A DNA stretch of 64,000 nt, taken from the NCBI GenBank assembly GCA_002727195.1, contig PBWH01000009.1, positions 61,442 to 125,441 of the forward strand, given 5' to 3'. Within the stretch, counting starts at the first letter, position 1, and every line of letters begins with the position of its first letter. The DNA is from Gemmatimonadota bacterium. GTDB lineage: Bacteria > Latescibacterota > UBA2968. The position numbers and the translations under genes were made by a program. Positions 18,560 to 27,665 of the stretch are shown piece after piece. Under the pieces are notes generated by a model. That model was given only the letters and a program-made list of their open reading frames with translations. It was not told the DNA's origin and did not search any database.

Positions 18560-19588
18560 TTATGCGATCAGTTCGCTGATCTGTTTGGGTTGTCCATCCG
18601 TGGTCGTCTGCACGGCGGCGATGACCATGGCGAAGCTCTGGATGTTGTCCTGTATCCGGGTCGCCGATGGGGGACCGCCGTCAAGCCAGTCAAGAAACTC
18701 GGCAAACAGGTGCTGGTGGTTGTCCCACGTCAGAGTTGGCGCCCTATACGTTTCGTGATCCTGGCCCACGCGTGTGATTGCAACCTGGTCGGTGCCCCAG
18801 ACTTCTACAGACCCTTCCTCGAACTCAGCCCGATAGTATTCGTTATGCCAGCAGTTGGTGATGCCGGCGGCGGAGCTGTTTCCCTCGTAGAAGGTGTGCA
18901 CGCCATTGCTCATCTTCATGAGATACATGCCGCTCGAGAAGTGCCTGAAGCTCGACCACTCGGGATTCCAACCGAATCCCACCAGCGTTTCACAATCCCC
19001 GCCTGAGAGGAACCGCAGCATATCGAAATGATGCACAGAGCCTTCGAACAGCAGGCCGAAGTCCATGTCGTGACGCCATTGCTTTCCCCACGAGCTGGGC
19101 TGGCGGTAGTCACAGGCGTATCGCCCAATCACGTGCTGCAGACGTCCGAGTTCCCCGGATTCCCGGAGGCGAACGACCTCCTGCTTGTTCGGCTCATATC
19201 GATAGTTCTGGATAACCGCACACGGGAGGCCGGTCCGGTCTGCCGCATCGACCATCCGTCTTGCCGATTCCAGGGTGTCGGCGATGGGTTTCTCCGTGAT
19301 AACGGGCATGCCGGCCTCCAGGGCGCCGACGACCGCCTGTTCGTGGAACTGAGGCGGTGTGGCGACTCCGACGAAGTCCGCTTCACACGAGGCGAGCGCC
19401 GTCGCGGTATCGGTAAAGCGCTGACTCGAATCGAGGCCCAGTCGTTCACCCTGCGATTCGAGCACGTCGGGAGCTACGTCAACGAGTCCGACGATCTCGG
19501 CTCGATCGCCGAACGAGCCGGTTATCCAATCCACCCATCGACCGGCCATCCCGCTTCCGCCAAACATCAACATCCTGTGTCTTGCCAT
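18560..19588 (-). CDS. Gfo/Idh/MocA family oxidoreductase
   Basis: 342 aa from ATG 19588, selected for the AGGAGA site 6 nt upstream. The Rossmann motif MLMFGGSGMAGRWVDW is at the N-terminus, and GVATPPQFHEQAV and VITEKPIADT near 95 give the EKP motif. WRHDMDFGLLFEGSVHHFDM near 185-204 provides the catalytic Asp/His region, and PTLTWDNHQHLFAEFLDWLD near the C-terminus is typical. It should oxidise or reduce a sugar or inositol with NAD(P). It is the fifth gene of the operon, 19 bp after the toroid lyase-like gene. Confidence 0.88.
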   Translation of the reverse strand: MARHRMLMFGGSGMAGRWVDWITGSFGDRAEIVGLVDVAPDVLESQGERLGLDSSQRFTDTATALASCEADFVGVATPPQFHEQAVVGALEAGMPVITEKPIADTLESARRMVDAADRTGLPCAVIQNYRYEPNKQEVVRLRESGELGRLQHVIGRYACDYRQPSSWGKQWRHDMDFGLLFEGSVHHFDMLRFLSGGDCETLVGFGWNPEWSSFRHFSSGMYLMKMSNGVHTFYEGNSSAAGITNCWHNEYYRAEFEEGSVEVWGTDQVAITRVGQDHETYRAPTLTWDNHQHLFAEFLDWLDGGPPSATRIQDNIQSFAMVIAAVQTTTDGQPKQISELIA

Positions 19589-19607
19589 TGCTCTCCTGCC
19601 GTGAGGG

Positions 19608-21272
19608 TTACTTCGTTTCGATATTCCAGTTTTGTCGCCAGACGAATCCTGGCGCGTCCAGTAGGGGCGTCTCGTCGGCAACGGAATCGCCTGTCGTGAC
19701 AGACAGGGTTCCGTCGGTCAGACGACAGCCCGTCCGGGTGGGCTCGATCGGGGAGACACTGGCCGCACCGGTCTCAGAAATGCCGATCCCAATTGCGACT
19801 CGTGTCGCCCTGGGGGCAATCACTTCGATGGTGAGCTGATCGGTCTGGTAGTCATTCCAGAGGAAGAGGGTCGTAGATGGCTCCGGGCTCATTTCTGCCA
19901 CCCGGAACGCGATCGTTAGCGACTCTGTCGTGAAACAAGCGACCTGCTCTGAACCGAGGGCACGATAGTCTCCGTCCCAGGGCGTCTGATCGATCGAGAT
20001 CGCATCGAATTCTGACCGGCGACCCAACCTGACTTTCATCCACGCGTGAGGTGGGGCGGCGCCAAACTCGCTGTCAGGGAGATCGAGAAGGATCAATGCG
20101 TTAGGACCATCTAGCGCCGCGTGGGTGGCTGGCCTGACCTCGGACGCTTCGTGGAGATATACCAGATGCTGACGCTTGCCCGGGTAGGCGATTGTCAGCG
20201 GCAGTTCCTGCTTGCCGTATGCGGGGCCTGATTTCACTCCGAGGGCGAATGTGTTTCCGAAGTAGGCCTGTCGTTCGATGTTCAGGTCTGGAATCGCCGC
20301 GCTGACGGTCGTGCCTGCTTTGTCGATTGTACCAACAGCCCTTAGCCGTTCCGGCGCCAGATACTCGGATGCGGCCGTGAAGGGAGTCGTCAGGTTGATG
20401 GCCTCGTGAGGCTCACCGAGCTGCTGAAACGCGATATGGTTGGTCATGCTGTTGTGTAGCCAGTCGCCAGGGTAGGCACGAGACATCGCGCCTGCCAGAC
20501 CGCCGGAGGGCTGGTGATAGTGCCAGAAGAAATCGGCATACAGACACTCGAGCGTCTGCTCGACCTGTGCCCGCATGGCCTCCCGACAGAACAGCAACAT
20601 ACGACCTAGGGGTGCGAGCGCCGTGACGATGTAGGTGGGACTGTTGTACTCGGTCAAACCGCCCTTTCCGGTCTCGACAAACCAGAGGTCCCAGTCGTTC
20701 TCTGCCTTTTCGAGTACGTCGGAGCGATCGAGGGCGCGTGCTAGGGTCAGGCGTGACAGGATGTTGAGGAGGAAGATGTTCGTGTATTGCCAGCGCGGTC
20801 GGTGTCGATCAAGGCCTTCGATGCACAGCTGAAGCGTGGCTTCCAGCTCAGCATTCGTCTGGTCTGTCAGCAAGTCACGGTGTTCGAGGTAGATCAATCC
20901 GGCTTCGGGAGACCAGAAGCTGATGCCGTTCCGATCCTTAACGTCAGTCCATCCCACGCGCCAGTAGAGGTTCCCATACGTCTCAGACGACGAATCGCGA
21001 TCTTGGTAGCTCGCCATTGTCGAGACCAGGCGGTTCAGGCGATCCCGCTCACGTTCAGAATTCTCGGGATGATCCCTACACCAGCGCGCCAGGCTGACCG
21101 CATACCACACCGAGCTCTGAACGACGTCGTACCCCCACCGATCCTTGAGGGATGTCTCCACGTTCGGCCTCAGGACCAGCCCGAGATGGTCCGAATAGAC
21201 CTCGTCACCCAGCGTCTTGCATCGCTCGAATAGTAACCTGTTCCGGTCGGCAATGGTGTCAACGATGCTCAA
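19608..21272 (-). CDS. Putative alpha/alpha-toroid plus beta-sandwich protein (polysaccharide-lyase-like), function unassigned
   Basis: 554 aa. The first ~330 residues are helical, with aromatic-rich repeats typical of (alpha/alpha)n-toroid lyases and hydrolases (SSVWYAVSLARW, WQYTNIFLLNIL, GLTEYNSPTYIVTALAP, AYPGDWLHNSMTNH). The remainder is beta-rich with VYLHEASEVRPATH and LFLWNDYQTDQLTIEV. The N/EYNSPTY-Y element resembles the catalytic cleft of heparinase/alginate-lyase-like toroids, but I cannot place the family. The TTG start at 21272 overlaps the SDR stop by 4 nt (TTGA). There is no signal peptide, so the substrate is probably cytoplasmic. Confidence 0.72.
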   Translation of the reverse strand: MSIVDTIADRNRLLFERCKTLGDEVYSDHLGLVLRPNVETSLKDRWGYDVVQSSVWYAVSLARWCRDHPENSERERDRLNRLVSTMASYQDRDSSSETYGNLYWRVGWTDVKDRNGISFWSPEAGLIYLEHRDLLTDQTNAELEATLQLCIEGLDRHRPRWQYTNIFLLNILSRLTLARALDRSDVLEKAENDWDLWFVETGKGGLTEYNSPTYIVTALAPLGRMLLFCREAMRAQVEQTLECLYADFFWHYHQPSGGLAGAMSRAYPGDWLHNSMTNHIAFQQLGEPHEAINLTTPFTAASEYLAPERLRAVGTIDKAGTTVSAAIPDLNIERQAYFGNTFALGVKSGPAYGKQELPLTIAYPGKRQHLVYLHEASEVRPATHAALDGPNALILLDLPDSEFGAAPPHAWMKVRLGRRSEFDAISIDQTPWDGDYRALGSEQVACFTTESLTIAFRVAEMSPEPSTTLFLWNDYQTDQLTIEVIAPRATRVAIGIGISETGAASVSPIEPTRTGCRLTDGTLSVTTGDSVADETPLLDAPGFVWRQNWNIETK

Positions 21273-22045
21273 AAGGCGTTGGGCCTTCCCTGTGCGCCGT
21301 CCACCGGGATTGAGGCGCCGTTGACCCAGCTTGCCCGATCGGAGGCCAGGAAGACAGTTGCGTCCGCGATTTCTTCGGGAGTGCCCAGCCGCTTGGTCGG
21401 GAACTCCCGATCAGCGAAGCGCTCGTAACCTTCTGGATTGTCGTTCCGAAAGCGATCCCACGCACCGCCCTCGAACATCGTTGAGCCCGGACAGACGGTG
21501 TTCACGCGCACTCCGATTTCGCCGAGTTCCCACGCGAACGCTCCCGCGAGAAACATCTCAGCCGCCTTGGTCGCACCATATTGCGCGCGCGACGGGGCAG
21601 GTTTCCAGCCCGATATGGAGGAGATGATGGTAATCGATCCACCACCTGATTTCCGGAAATGGGGGATTGATGCTCGTGAAGCGCGCACCGCGTGGAACAG
21701 GTTGAGGTCAAAGGTCCGCATCCAGTCTTCGTCGGTGCTGTCTTCCAGACCTTCACCCTCACGACCACCGACGTTGCAGACCAGCGCGTCCAGACGCCCG
21801 AGTTGTTCCACTGCGCCGTTGACGAATGCTTCGGTCGCACCGGACTCGGTCACGTCAGTCGGGATACCGATCACTGTCGTGCCGTGTTTCTGGAGGTCTG
21901 TTACCGCCTGGTTCAGTACTTCGCTATCCCTGGCACAGATGCCGAGGTCTGCGCCCTCGGCCGCAAAACAATCCGCGATGCATTTTCCGATGCCACGGGA
22001 TCCACCCGTGATTAATGCCACCTTGTCTTTGAGATGCAGGTCCAT
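21269..22045 (-). CDS. Short-chain dehydrogenase/reductase (SDR)
   Basis: 258 aa classical SDR. The cofactor loop TGGSRGIGK is at 14-22, CNVGGREGE near 89 takes the NNAG position, and the catalytic Ser (IISSISGW, about 140) and Tyr-x-x-x-Lys (YGATK, about 155-159) are intact. A C-terminal NAFN-type end is missing, but the substrate loop PTKRLGTPEEIADATVFLAS is normal. It should interconvert an alcohol and ketone with NAD(P). It follows the TPP enzyme by 10 bp and is translationally coupled to the next gene. Confidence 0.9.
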   Translation of the reverse strand: MDLHLKDKVALITGGSRGIGKCIADCFAAEGADLGICARDSEVLNQAVTDLQKHGTTVIGIPTDVTESGATEAFVNGAVEQLGRLDALVCNVGGREGEGLEDSTDEDWMRTFDLNLFHAVRASRASIPHFRKSGGGSITIISSISGWKPAPSRAQYGATKAAEMFLAGAFAWELGEIGVRVNTVCPGSTMFEGGAWDRFRNDNPEGYERFADREFPTKRLGTPEEIADATVFLASDRASWVNGASIPVDGAQGRPNAF

Positions 22046-22055
22046 GGATTCCTCT

Positions 22056-23666
22056 CTAGTCGGGATACAGCCATGGGACGCGTTGTATAATCTGATCTCG
22101 CTGCTCGGTCATCACGACCTCAATGACGGTTGGGCCTTCGTGGCCAACGACGTCCGCGAACACGCTTTCGAAGCGATCGGCGTCTTCGATCCGGATGCCC
22201 CTGGCCCCGAACGCGATCGCTGCATCGGCGATGCGAGGGACCTTCATGTCCGTGTCACATACGCGTCCATCGAAGGTCTTGGCCTGTGACCCTCTGATGG
22301 CGCTCAGGCTTCCATCGTTCACGACAACAACGGTTATTCCGATTCCATGTTCCACCGCGGTTGCCAGTTCGAACGAGGTCATCTGGTAGCCCCCATCCCC
22401 ACAAAAGGCGATGACTTGGCGATCGGGCATCCCGAGTTTGGCGCCGATGGCACCGGGGAGGCCATAGCCGAGCGTGACCGAGTGACAGGGGTAGAGAAAC
22501 GTGCGCGGTCCGTATACGGGGAGCTCGTCGAACGATCGGTAGCCGAACGAGGTGACGTCGACCGAGAAGATCGCGTCCCCGTTCGTGTGCTTCCGGATTG
22601 CCGAGAACAGCTCGAGAGGCGGCATCGCCGACCGGATGTCGCTAACGGTCTTCGATACGGCCGTAGACCAGTCGGAATCCGGTTCCCGTGTGATCCGGGT
22701 CGTGACCGCCTCAATTGTTTCGGCGAGTGGGCCCGAAGCACCGGCCTCAATGTCATATTCCCGGCCGAGCTCGTAAGCGTCCACGTCGATTTGAACGATT
22801 CGGTCAGGGATCGGGAGCTGCCAGCTGCGGGTGTCGATCTGCGTGAAGCGACAGCCGATGGCAATCAGTCCGTCCGCCTCGCTCAGGAGACTGCGTCCGA
22901 CCTTTGCGTGGCAGTGTCCCTTGACCGCGGGATGGGCATCGGAGAGCGCCCCCTTGCCCAGGCGTGTGAACAGGATCGGCGCATTGAGTCGACTCGAAAG
23001 AGCTGAGACCTGACCGGCTGCATCCGTATCCGCCACGTTCTTCCCGACGAGGATCACTGGTCGCTCGAACCCGTCGATTGTGGATGCACACGTCGACAGT
23101 TGATGGTCGTCCGGTTGCTGAAGCTGCGGGCTGACGATACGATCGGGGATCCGGACATCGCCCGACTGGGCCGCGATATCAACCGGGAGCTCGAGGACGG
23201 CAGGACCCGGACGGGGTGCCCGAAGTGCGGCGAATACGCGCTCGACTGACTCCGGTATCTGGTCGACCGATGAGGGGCGCTCGAAGGCCCGGGTGATCGG
23301 GGCAAAGAAGGCCTGCTGATCCAGCCCGTGGAAACACTTGCTTCGGTCCCTACCGTCGAGGGCGACCTCCGTACCTCCCGTTATGAGGAGTACGGGAACG
23401 GAGTCCGTGTATGCGTCAACTATGCCCGTCGAGGCGTTGGTCGAACCCGGCCCGGGAACGGTTAACGCGACGCCTACGTCGCCCGTCGCCCGTGCATATC
23501 CGTTGGCGATCAAGGTGGCGCCCTGTTCGTTGCGGATGAGGTAGGAATCGATCGTCGAGTCGGGAAGAGAGTCGTAGATCCAGATGTTCTGGTTCCCGGG
23601 CATCCCCACGACCGTGGACACCCCCTGTGCCTCCAGGGATCTGACGAGAATCTCTCCACCGGTCAT
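22056..23666 (-). CDS. Thiamine-diphosphate-dependent enzyme (acetolactate synthase-like)
   Basis: 536 aa, three-domain TPP enzyme. The N-terminal pyrimidine-binding domain has the catalytic Glu in LIRNEQGA near 45, and the central domain ends near 330. The C-terminal domain has the TPP/Mg motif GDGGYQM...VVVNDGSL (GDG-x25-N, about 430-460). It belongs to the acetolactate synthase/benzoylformate decarboxylase/glyoxylate carboligase superfamily. No regulatory subunit is adjacent and the operon is catabolic, so a decarboxylase or carboligase acting on a 2-oxo acid is more likely than branched-chain amino acid synthesis (inference). The start ATG overlaps the upstream pseudogene stop (ATGA). Confidence 0.88.
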   Translation of the reverse strand: MTGGEILVRSLEAQGVSTVVGMPGNQNIWIYDSLPDSTIDSYLIRNEQGATLIANGYARATGDVGVALTVPGPGSTNASTGIVDAYTDSVPVLLITGGTEVALDGRDRSKCFHGLDQQAFFAPITRAFERPSSVDQIPESVERVFAALRAPRPGPAVLELPVDIAAQSGDVRIPDRIVSPQLQQPDDHQLSTCASTIDGFERPVILVGKNVADTDAAGQVSALSSRLNAPILFTRLGKGALSDAHPAVKGHCHAKVGRSLLSEADGLIAIGCRFTQIDTRSWQLPIPDRIVQIDVDAYELGREYDIEAGASGPLAETIEAVTTRITREPDSDWSTAVSKTVSDIRSAMPPLELFSAIRKHTNGDAIFSVDVTSFGYRSFDELPVYGPRTFLYPCHSVTLGYGLPGAIGAKLGMPDRQVIAFCGDGGYQMTSFELATAVEHGIGITVVVVNDGSLSAIRGSQAKTFDGRVCDTDMKVPRIADAAIAFGARGIRIEDADRFESVFADVVGHEGPTVIEVVMTEQRDQIIQRVPWLYPD

Positions 23667-24405
23667 GTCGGCTGCTCCGTTCGGCGGGGATAGACGGCCC
23701 TTGCGGTCACGGGGAAGTTTCCCGGATCACAGGCCTGACAGATCTGTACGTCACAGGCTGTACTCATCAACATGTACGCGTCTTCGAATGAAAGGTAGAG
23801 TCGGTTCTGAAGGAAGCGGGCCATTTCTTCTGCCGCAACGCGAAGGGCCACGGCCGGGTCAGGGTCGTCGCCCGTGGTGAAGATCGGCAGGTGGATCGTG
23901 TGGCCCCCGTCGTCACGTAACGGTTGTCCATGTTTCCGCCGTGGGCGCCGGGATAGGCTGTCTCGATCGCGTCACCGTAGGGCGCCGTCCCAATGACCCC
24001 AACCATGGGCCGGACGGGAAAGCGAATGCCCGGACTATAGTCGATCCAACCGTCTCGAACCCTGACGACGCGTGTGGCGAACTTATCGGCTCTCTGGGCG
24101 AGTAATCCTACGTGCTTCTTCACGGCCACAAACGCGGTATCAGCCAACTGGATGTCGAGAATGCGGACGGCTAGACTGTCCAGAGGGTGCGCGTCTCGAA
24201 TCCACACGGGACCCGTGGCCGGGTTGGATCCATCGGGATGAGGCTTCTCGAGGAGGTCGGCTGTGGAGGTGATCGTCCCGGTTCTTGCGTCGTGCGTTTC
24301 GAACCGGACGGTTTCACCCGAATCGATCGTGAGTGCAAGACTCGTCTGCCGGTCAAGCGCGTAGACGATGCGGTCCCTGGAGAGCGTTCTGGGTGTGCCG
24401 TTCAT
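23663..24405 (-). pseudogene. Broken acetamidase/formamidase-family protein
   Basis: From ATG 24405 the frame encodes the family N-terminal half (ETHDARTGTITS, GPVWIRDAHPLD, GVIGTAPYGDA, HGGNMDNRYVT). Near 23905 a duplicated AC shifts the frame; correcting it gives GATIHLPIF. The next residues TTGDDPDPAVALRVAAEEMA and LSFEDAYMLMSTACDVQICQ belong ~70 residues later in intact relatives. The loop carrying GD-x-H-A-x-x-GDGE is therefore deleted (junction near 23885). Two independent lesions mean the amidase is dead. The stop overlaps the TPP enzyme start by 4 nt, showing it was the first gene of the operon. Confidence 0.8.
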
Positions 24406-24437
24406 GGACGAGCGTCGTGAGGGGTTGAAGACGGAGC

Positions 24438-24466
24438 ATGATGCTACACGCCTCTGATGGTGTCAA
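24438..24466 (-). promoter_or_regulatory. Candidate sigma-70-type promoter of the seven-gene operon
   Basis: On the minus strand TTGACA (24466-24461), a 17-nt spacer and CATCAT (24443-24438) precede the first gene's ATG (24405) by 33 nt. The -35 is a perfect consensus and the -10 matches at four of six positions. Confidence 0.45.
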
Positions 24467-24539
24467 GGCGATCACCATGTGGCACGGGCGTCTTCAGTTG
24501 TTATATTCTACGATCACTTTACTAGATGTATGAGGCAAT

Positions 24540-25694
24540 ATGATCAACATCCCGGAAGAGCTCGAATCGGTGTGCGGGGAGGCCAGGGAGGCGGGCTTAA
24601 TCGGTCTGGACACCGAGTTTGTTTGGGAACGAACCTATTATCCCCAGCTTGGCGTGGTGCAGATATCGATCGGCGAGGATCGTTGCTACCTGGTCGATAC
24701 GCTGGCGCTCGATGATTACAGGGCATTAGCGGGCGTACTGGAATCATCCGATGTCGTCAAGATTCTTCACGATTCTCCTCAAGACCTCACTATTCTGAAG
24801 CGACTGACCGGCGCCTCTCCGCGGAACATCTTTGACACGCGGATTGCGGCAGGGTTTGTCGGTCTGCGTGCGTCCCTGTCCCTGCAGGATCTTACACGGT
24901 TCCTGCTGAATCTGTCGCTCGAGAAGACCGAGACACGTACGGACTGGCTGAAGCGACCATTGTCCGATAAACAGGTTGACTACGCTATCAATGACGTGCG
25001 TTATCTCCCTGCCATGCGAGAGAAACTCCTCGATCGCGCGGCAAAGAACGGGCGGCTGGCGTGGATGCAGCAGGAGTTGGGAGAACTCGACGACGCGACC
25101 GCCTATGATCCTCGGGATCCGGAAGAGCAGTATACGAGGGTCAAGGGGGTCGGCCGTTTATCGGACCGCGATTTGGGGACACTGCAGAGTGTGACCGCCT
25201 GGCGAGAACGCCAGGCGGAGAAGCGCGACCTCCCGAGACGACACGTCGTTTCCGATGAGGTTCTGGTCGCTGTCGCCAAGATAAGACCCAAGACGATTGG
25301 CAAGCTGCGTCAGATCCGGGCCGTTCAGCCTACCGTCGTGGATCGTTACGGTCACGATCTGCTGAAGGCAGTGGCCGATGGCGCAGACCGGAAGCTTAAG
25401 CCGTTGCCAAAGCCGAGTCAGTCCACCCCGCACGATGATGTCCGTGTCGAGTTTGGTCTCGCGTTTGTTCGAGGACGAGCCATCGACGAAGGCGTGGATC
25501 CGGCCTTGATCGGGTCCCGCAGCGATGTCCGGGACGCTGTGCTGAACGGGAGCGCTGAACAACCGGCGCGACTGATGTCCGGATGGCGAAGGGAATTCGT
25601 CGGTGACGATCTGCAGAGGGTTCTCCGAGGCGAATGCGCGCTGCGGATTGGAGGGAAGCACGGCTTGCCCAAAGTGGAAGGGCTGAATGCCTGA
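24540..25694 (+). CDS. rnd: Ribonuclease D
   Basis: 384 aa, typical RNase D length. The DEDDy exonuclease domain shows LDTEF (Asp24, Glu26), ILHDSPQDL near 79, FDTRIAA near 98 and YAINDVRYL near 145 with the catalytic Tyr. The HRDC helical domain follows at about 210-290 (ERQAEKRDLPRRHVVSDEVL). It trims tRNA and other stable RNA 3' ends. The start has GAGG 5 nt upstream and TATATT at 24502-24507 about 35 nt upstream. It is divergent from the catabolic operon and convergent with the GHMP kinase (9-bp gap). Confidence 0.93.
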   Translation: MINIPEELESVCGEAREAGLIGLDTEFVWERTYYPQLGVVQISIGEDRCYLVDTLALDDYRALAGVLESSDVVKILHDSPQDLTILKRLTGASPRNIFDTRIAAGFVGLRASLSLQDLTRFLLNLSLEKTETRTDWLKRPLSDKQVDYAINDVRYLPAMREKLLDRAAKNGRLAWMQQELGELDDATAYDPRDPEEQYTRVKGVGRLSDRDLGTLQSVTAWRERQAEKRDLPRRHVVSDEVLVAVAKIRPKTIGKLRQIRAVQPTVVDRYGHDLLKAVADGADRKLKPLPKPSQSTPHDDVRVEFGLAFVRGRAIDEGVDPALIGSRSDVRDAVLNGSAEQPARLMSGWRREFVGDDLQRVLRGECALRIGGKHGLPKVEGLNA

Positions 25695-25703
25695 CGAGAA
25701 AGG

Positions 25704-26759
25704 CTAGTGGAAGTCTTGCTGCAAAGCTCTCGATGCGAGTTCTTCTTCGGCCGTTTTTCGGTCGGCGGATGACTTGATCTGCACCACGTTCACACCAGGC
25801 TCCGGTCGAGGGTGAAGGATCCGGCTTGCCCCGGCCTCCTGTACGGCGGCGATGACGGGTTCCGGGTCTTCGGTGAGCGCGATGATCGTGCCACCTCCAC
25901 CTGCTCCCGATAGCTTCGCCCCGATAGCTCCGCCGTCAAGCGCGGCCTCAATCAGCGCGTCGTTCTTGGGGCCTGAGCCTCCCAGATCTTTCTGGATCGC
26001 GTGATTCTCCACCATCAGTTCCCCGAGTATTTCCCAGTCCTTCCCGAGCATCGCACGCTTACCCAACCTGGCGAGATGCGCGATGCGCTCATAACAGCGC
26101 GTGACTTCGCGGTCTCCTTCCAGCCAGCGCTCCCGAATGGGTTTGTGTACCATCGCCGAACTGCGCTTCACACCTGTGTGGGCGAGGATGAACGGAAACG
26201 CGTCGATGTGATCGTTCAGAGATTCCATCGTCGTGTAGGGTTCATCACCAAAGGACCTGTAGAACTGCTTGCGGCGGAAGTCCATGTAGTTGATGCCGCC
26301 GAACGTGCACATGTAGGCGTCCTGGTAGCCACATAGAACCAGGTAGTGCAGTTCGATATGACGGGCCATCTCGGCTTTGTAGTAGAGATGCTCGTCCCGT
26401 CCGAGGTATGCGAGGATGGCGCTGAGCATGGAAACCATCATGGCCGACGAACTCGAGAGTCCCGCGCTGAAGGGCACGTTGCACGACCACCTCAGCCTGA
26501 ACTTCGCGTCACTCAGGTCGAGGAAGTCACAGATCGCCTTCGCGACGTCGAAATAGCCGCCATCGAGGATCAGGTCATCGGGGCCGTTGACGAGGAAGGT
26601 CTCTCCGGCGACCTCGAAGGTAAGGTGGTCTGCCGGTTCGATCAGGACGGCGGCGCGCTCCCGTGTGGAGACCGAGATTACGCTCCCCCCGTACATGTCG
26701 GTGGGATTCCCGATGATTCCCGCTCGGCCAGGAGCTGTTGCCAGGTAGGTTCCGTGCAT
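25704..26759 (-). CDS. GHMP-family sugar kinase, glucuronokinase-like
   Basis: 351 aa. GHMP motif 1 is in APGRAGIIGNPTDMYGG (9-25), motif 2 is VPFSAGLSSSSAMM (about 97-110), and motif 3 is GAKLSGAGGGGT near 290. The GNPTDMYGGSVISVS stretch resembles eukaryotic glucuronokinases (GNPSD-x-Y-G-x-x-ISF) more than galactokinase or heptose kinases. The start codon abuts the stop of the uridylyltransferase gene (0 bp), so the pair is translationally coupled. Inference: the kinase makes a sugar-1-phosphate (possibly glucuronate 1-phosphate) that the partner converts to a UDP-sugar. A heptose or L-fucose kinase is the alternative. Confidence 0.82.
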   Translation of the reverse strand: MHGTYLATAPGRAGIIGNPTDMYGGSVISVSTRERAAVLIEPADHLTFEVAGETFLVNGPDDLILDGGYFDVAKAICDFLDLSDAKFRLRWSCNVPFSAGLSSSSAMMVSMLSAILAYLGRDEHLYYKAEMARHIELHYLVLCGYQDAYMCTFGGINYMDFRRKQFYRSFGDEPYTTMESLNDHIDAFPFILAHTGVKRSSAMVHKPIRERWLEGDREVTRCYERIAHLARLGKRAMLGKDWEILGELMVENHAIQKDLGGSGPKNDALIEAALDGGAIGAKLSGAGGGGTIIALTEDPEPVIAAVQEAGASRILHPRPEPGVNVVQIKSSADRKTAEEELASRALQQDFH

Positions 26760-27665
26760 CTAGAAGTCGCGGAGTCTCTGCTGGAAGTGCTGCCGGATGC
26801 GATACCCGTACTGCTGGTCGGACAGGGCGAAGTCGATGAACGCCCGGTAGTAGCTTTCTGGATTACTGATGTTGTACTGGTGCTCTTCTTTCGTCAGGTG
26901 CACGCAGCGGACGTTGCGACCCATCTTGATCAGGTTTCGGATCGCGTCTGTCAGTTCGACTTCGCCACGATACCCGGGGGCCGTGCGTTCTATGGCGTCG
27001 AAGATTTCCGGAGTGAACACGTAGCGGCTGGCAACGGCGAGGCGGCTTGGCGCCTCATCTGCCGCGGGTTTCTCGACGATGTCGTCGATCTCGAAATTCT
27101 TGCGTCCACGGCCCGCCGGTGACACGATCCCGTAATGAGAGACCTCATCGGGCTCGACTGTGGTGACCGCGATGGTGCAGGCCGATTCGTTCTGGATGTG
27201 CGATTTGACCATCCTGCGGATCAGGCCGGCGTGGTTACCGGACCGGATGATGGTATTTCCCAGGGCGACCACGAATGATGCGGAAGACACGAAGTCCTTG
27301 GCCGTGAGTACCGCGTTCCCCGATCCGGCCGGGGTGTGATACCCTTTGGGCACCATCTGACGGGCGTAGAAGAACCTGGCGTCTTCCTTCTCGTAGTCGG
27401 TCTCCTCGAGAAGCCCTTCCTCACCGATCTGGGACAGGTGGCTGATGAGCTCGGGATCCCGGTCGAAGTGATCCTCGATTGTCCGTTTGTTCCGCCCGGT
27501 GATAAACATGATCTTGCTCATCCCCTGATCGACCATCTCCTCTACGACATACTGAACGACTGGCTTTCGGCCGACGGGTAGCATTTCCTTCGGCTGGGAC
27601 TTTGTCGCCGGAAGGAGTCGGGTCCCGGATCCTGCGACTGGGATAACGACTTTCTGGATCTCCAT
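26760..27665 (-). CDS. galU: UTP--glucose-1-phosphate uridylyltransferase (GalU-type)
   Basis: 301 aa from ATG 27665, which has GAGG 6 nt upstream; an ATG eight codons earlier has no ribosome-binding site. The nucleotidyltransferase signature AGSGTRLLPATKSQPKEML is near 11-29, and later elements GRNKRTIEDHFD, ALGNTII and EVELTDAI are in the GalU order. It makes a UDP-sugar from UTP and a hexose-1-phosphate. Directly coupled to the GHMP kinase, so its physiological substrate may be a uronate or other sugar-1-phosphate. The 228-bp spacer to fliL holds no ORF or clear promoter. Confidence 0.88.
   Translation of the reverse strand: MEIQKVVIPVAGSGTRLLPATKSQPKEMLPVGRKPVVQYVVEEMVDQGMSKIMFITGRNKRTIEDHFDRDPELISHLSQIGEEGLLEETDYEKEDARFFYARQMVPKGYHTPAGSGNAVLTAKDFVSSASFVVALGNTIIRSGNHAGLIRRMVKSHIQNESACTIAVTTVEPDEVSHYGIVSPAGRGRKNFEIDDIVEKPAADEAPSRLAVASRYVFTPEIFDAIERTAPGYRGEVELTDAIRNLIKMGRNVRCVHLTKEEHQYNISNPESYYRAFIDFALSDQQYGYRIRQHFQQRLRDF

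Noticed and set aside
22056-23666. TPP enzyme as anabolic acetolactate synthase (ilvB)
   Set aside because: No ilvN or ilvC nearby and the operon is catabolic; the superfamily is certain, the ilvB symbol is not.
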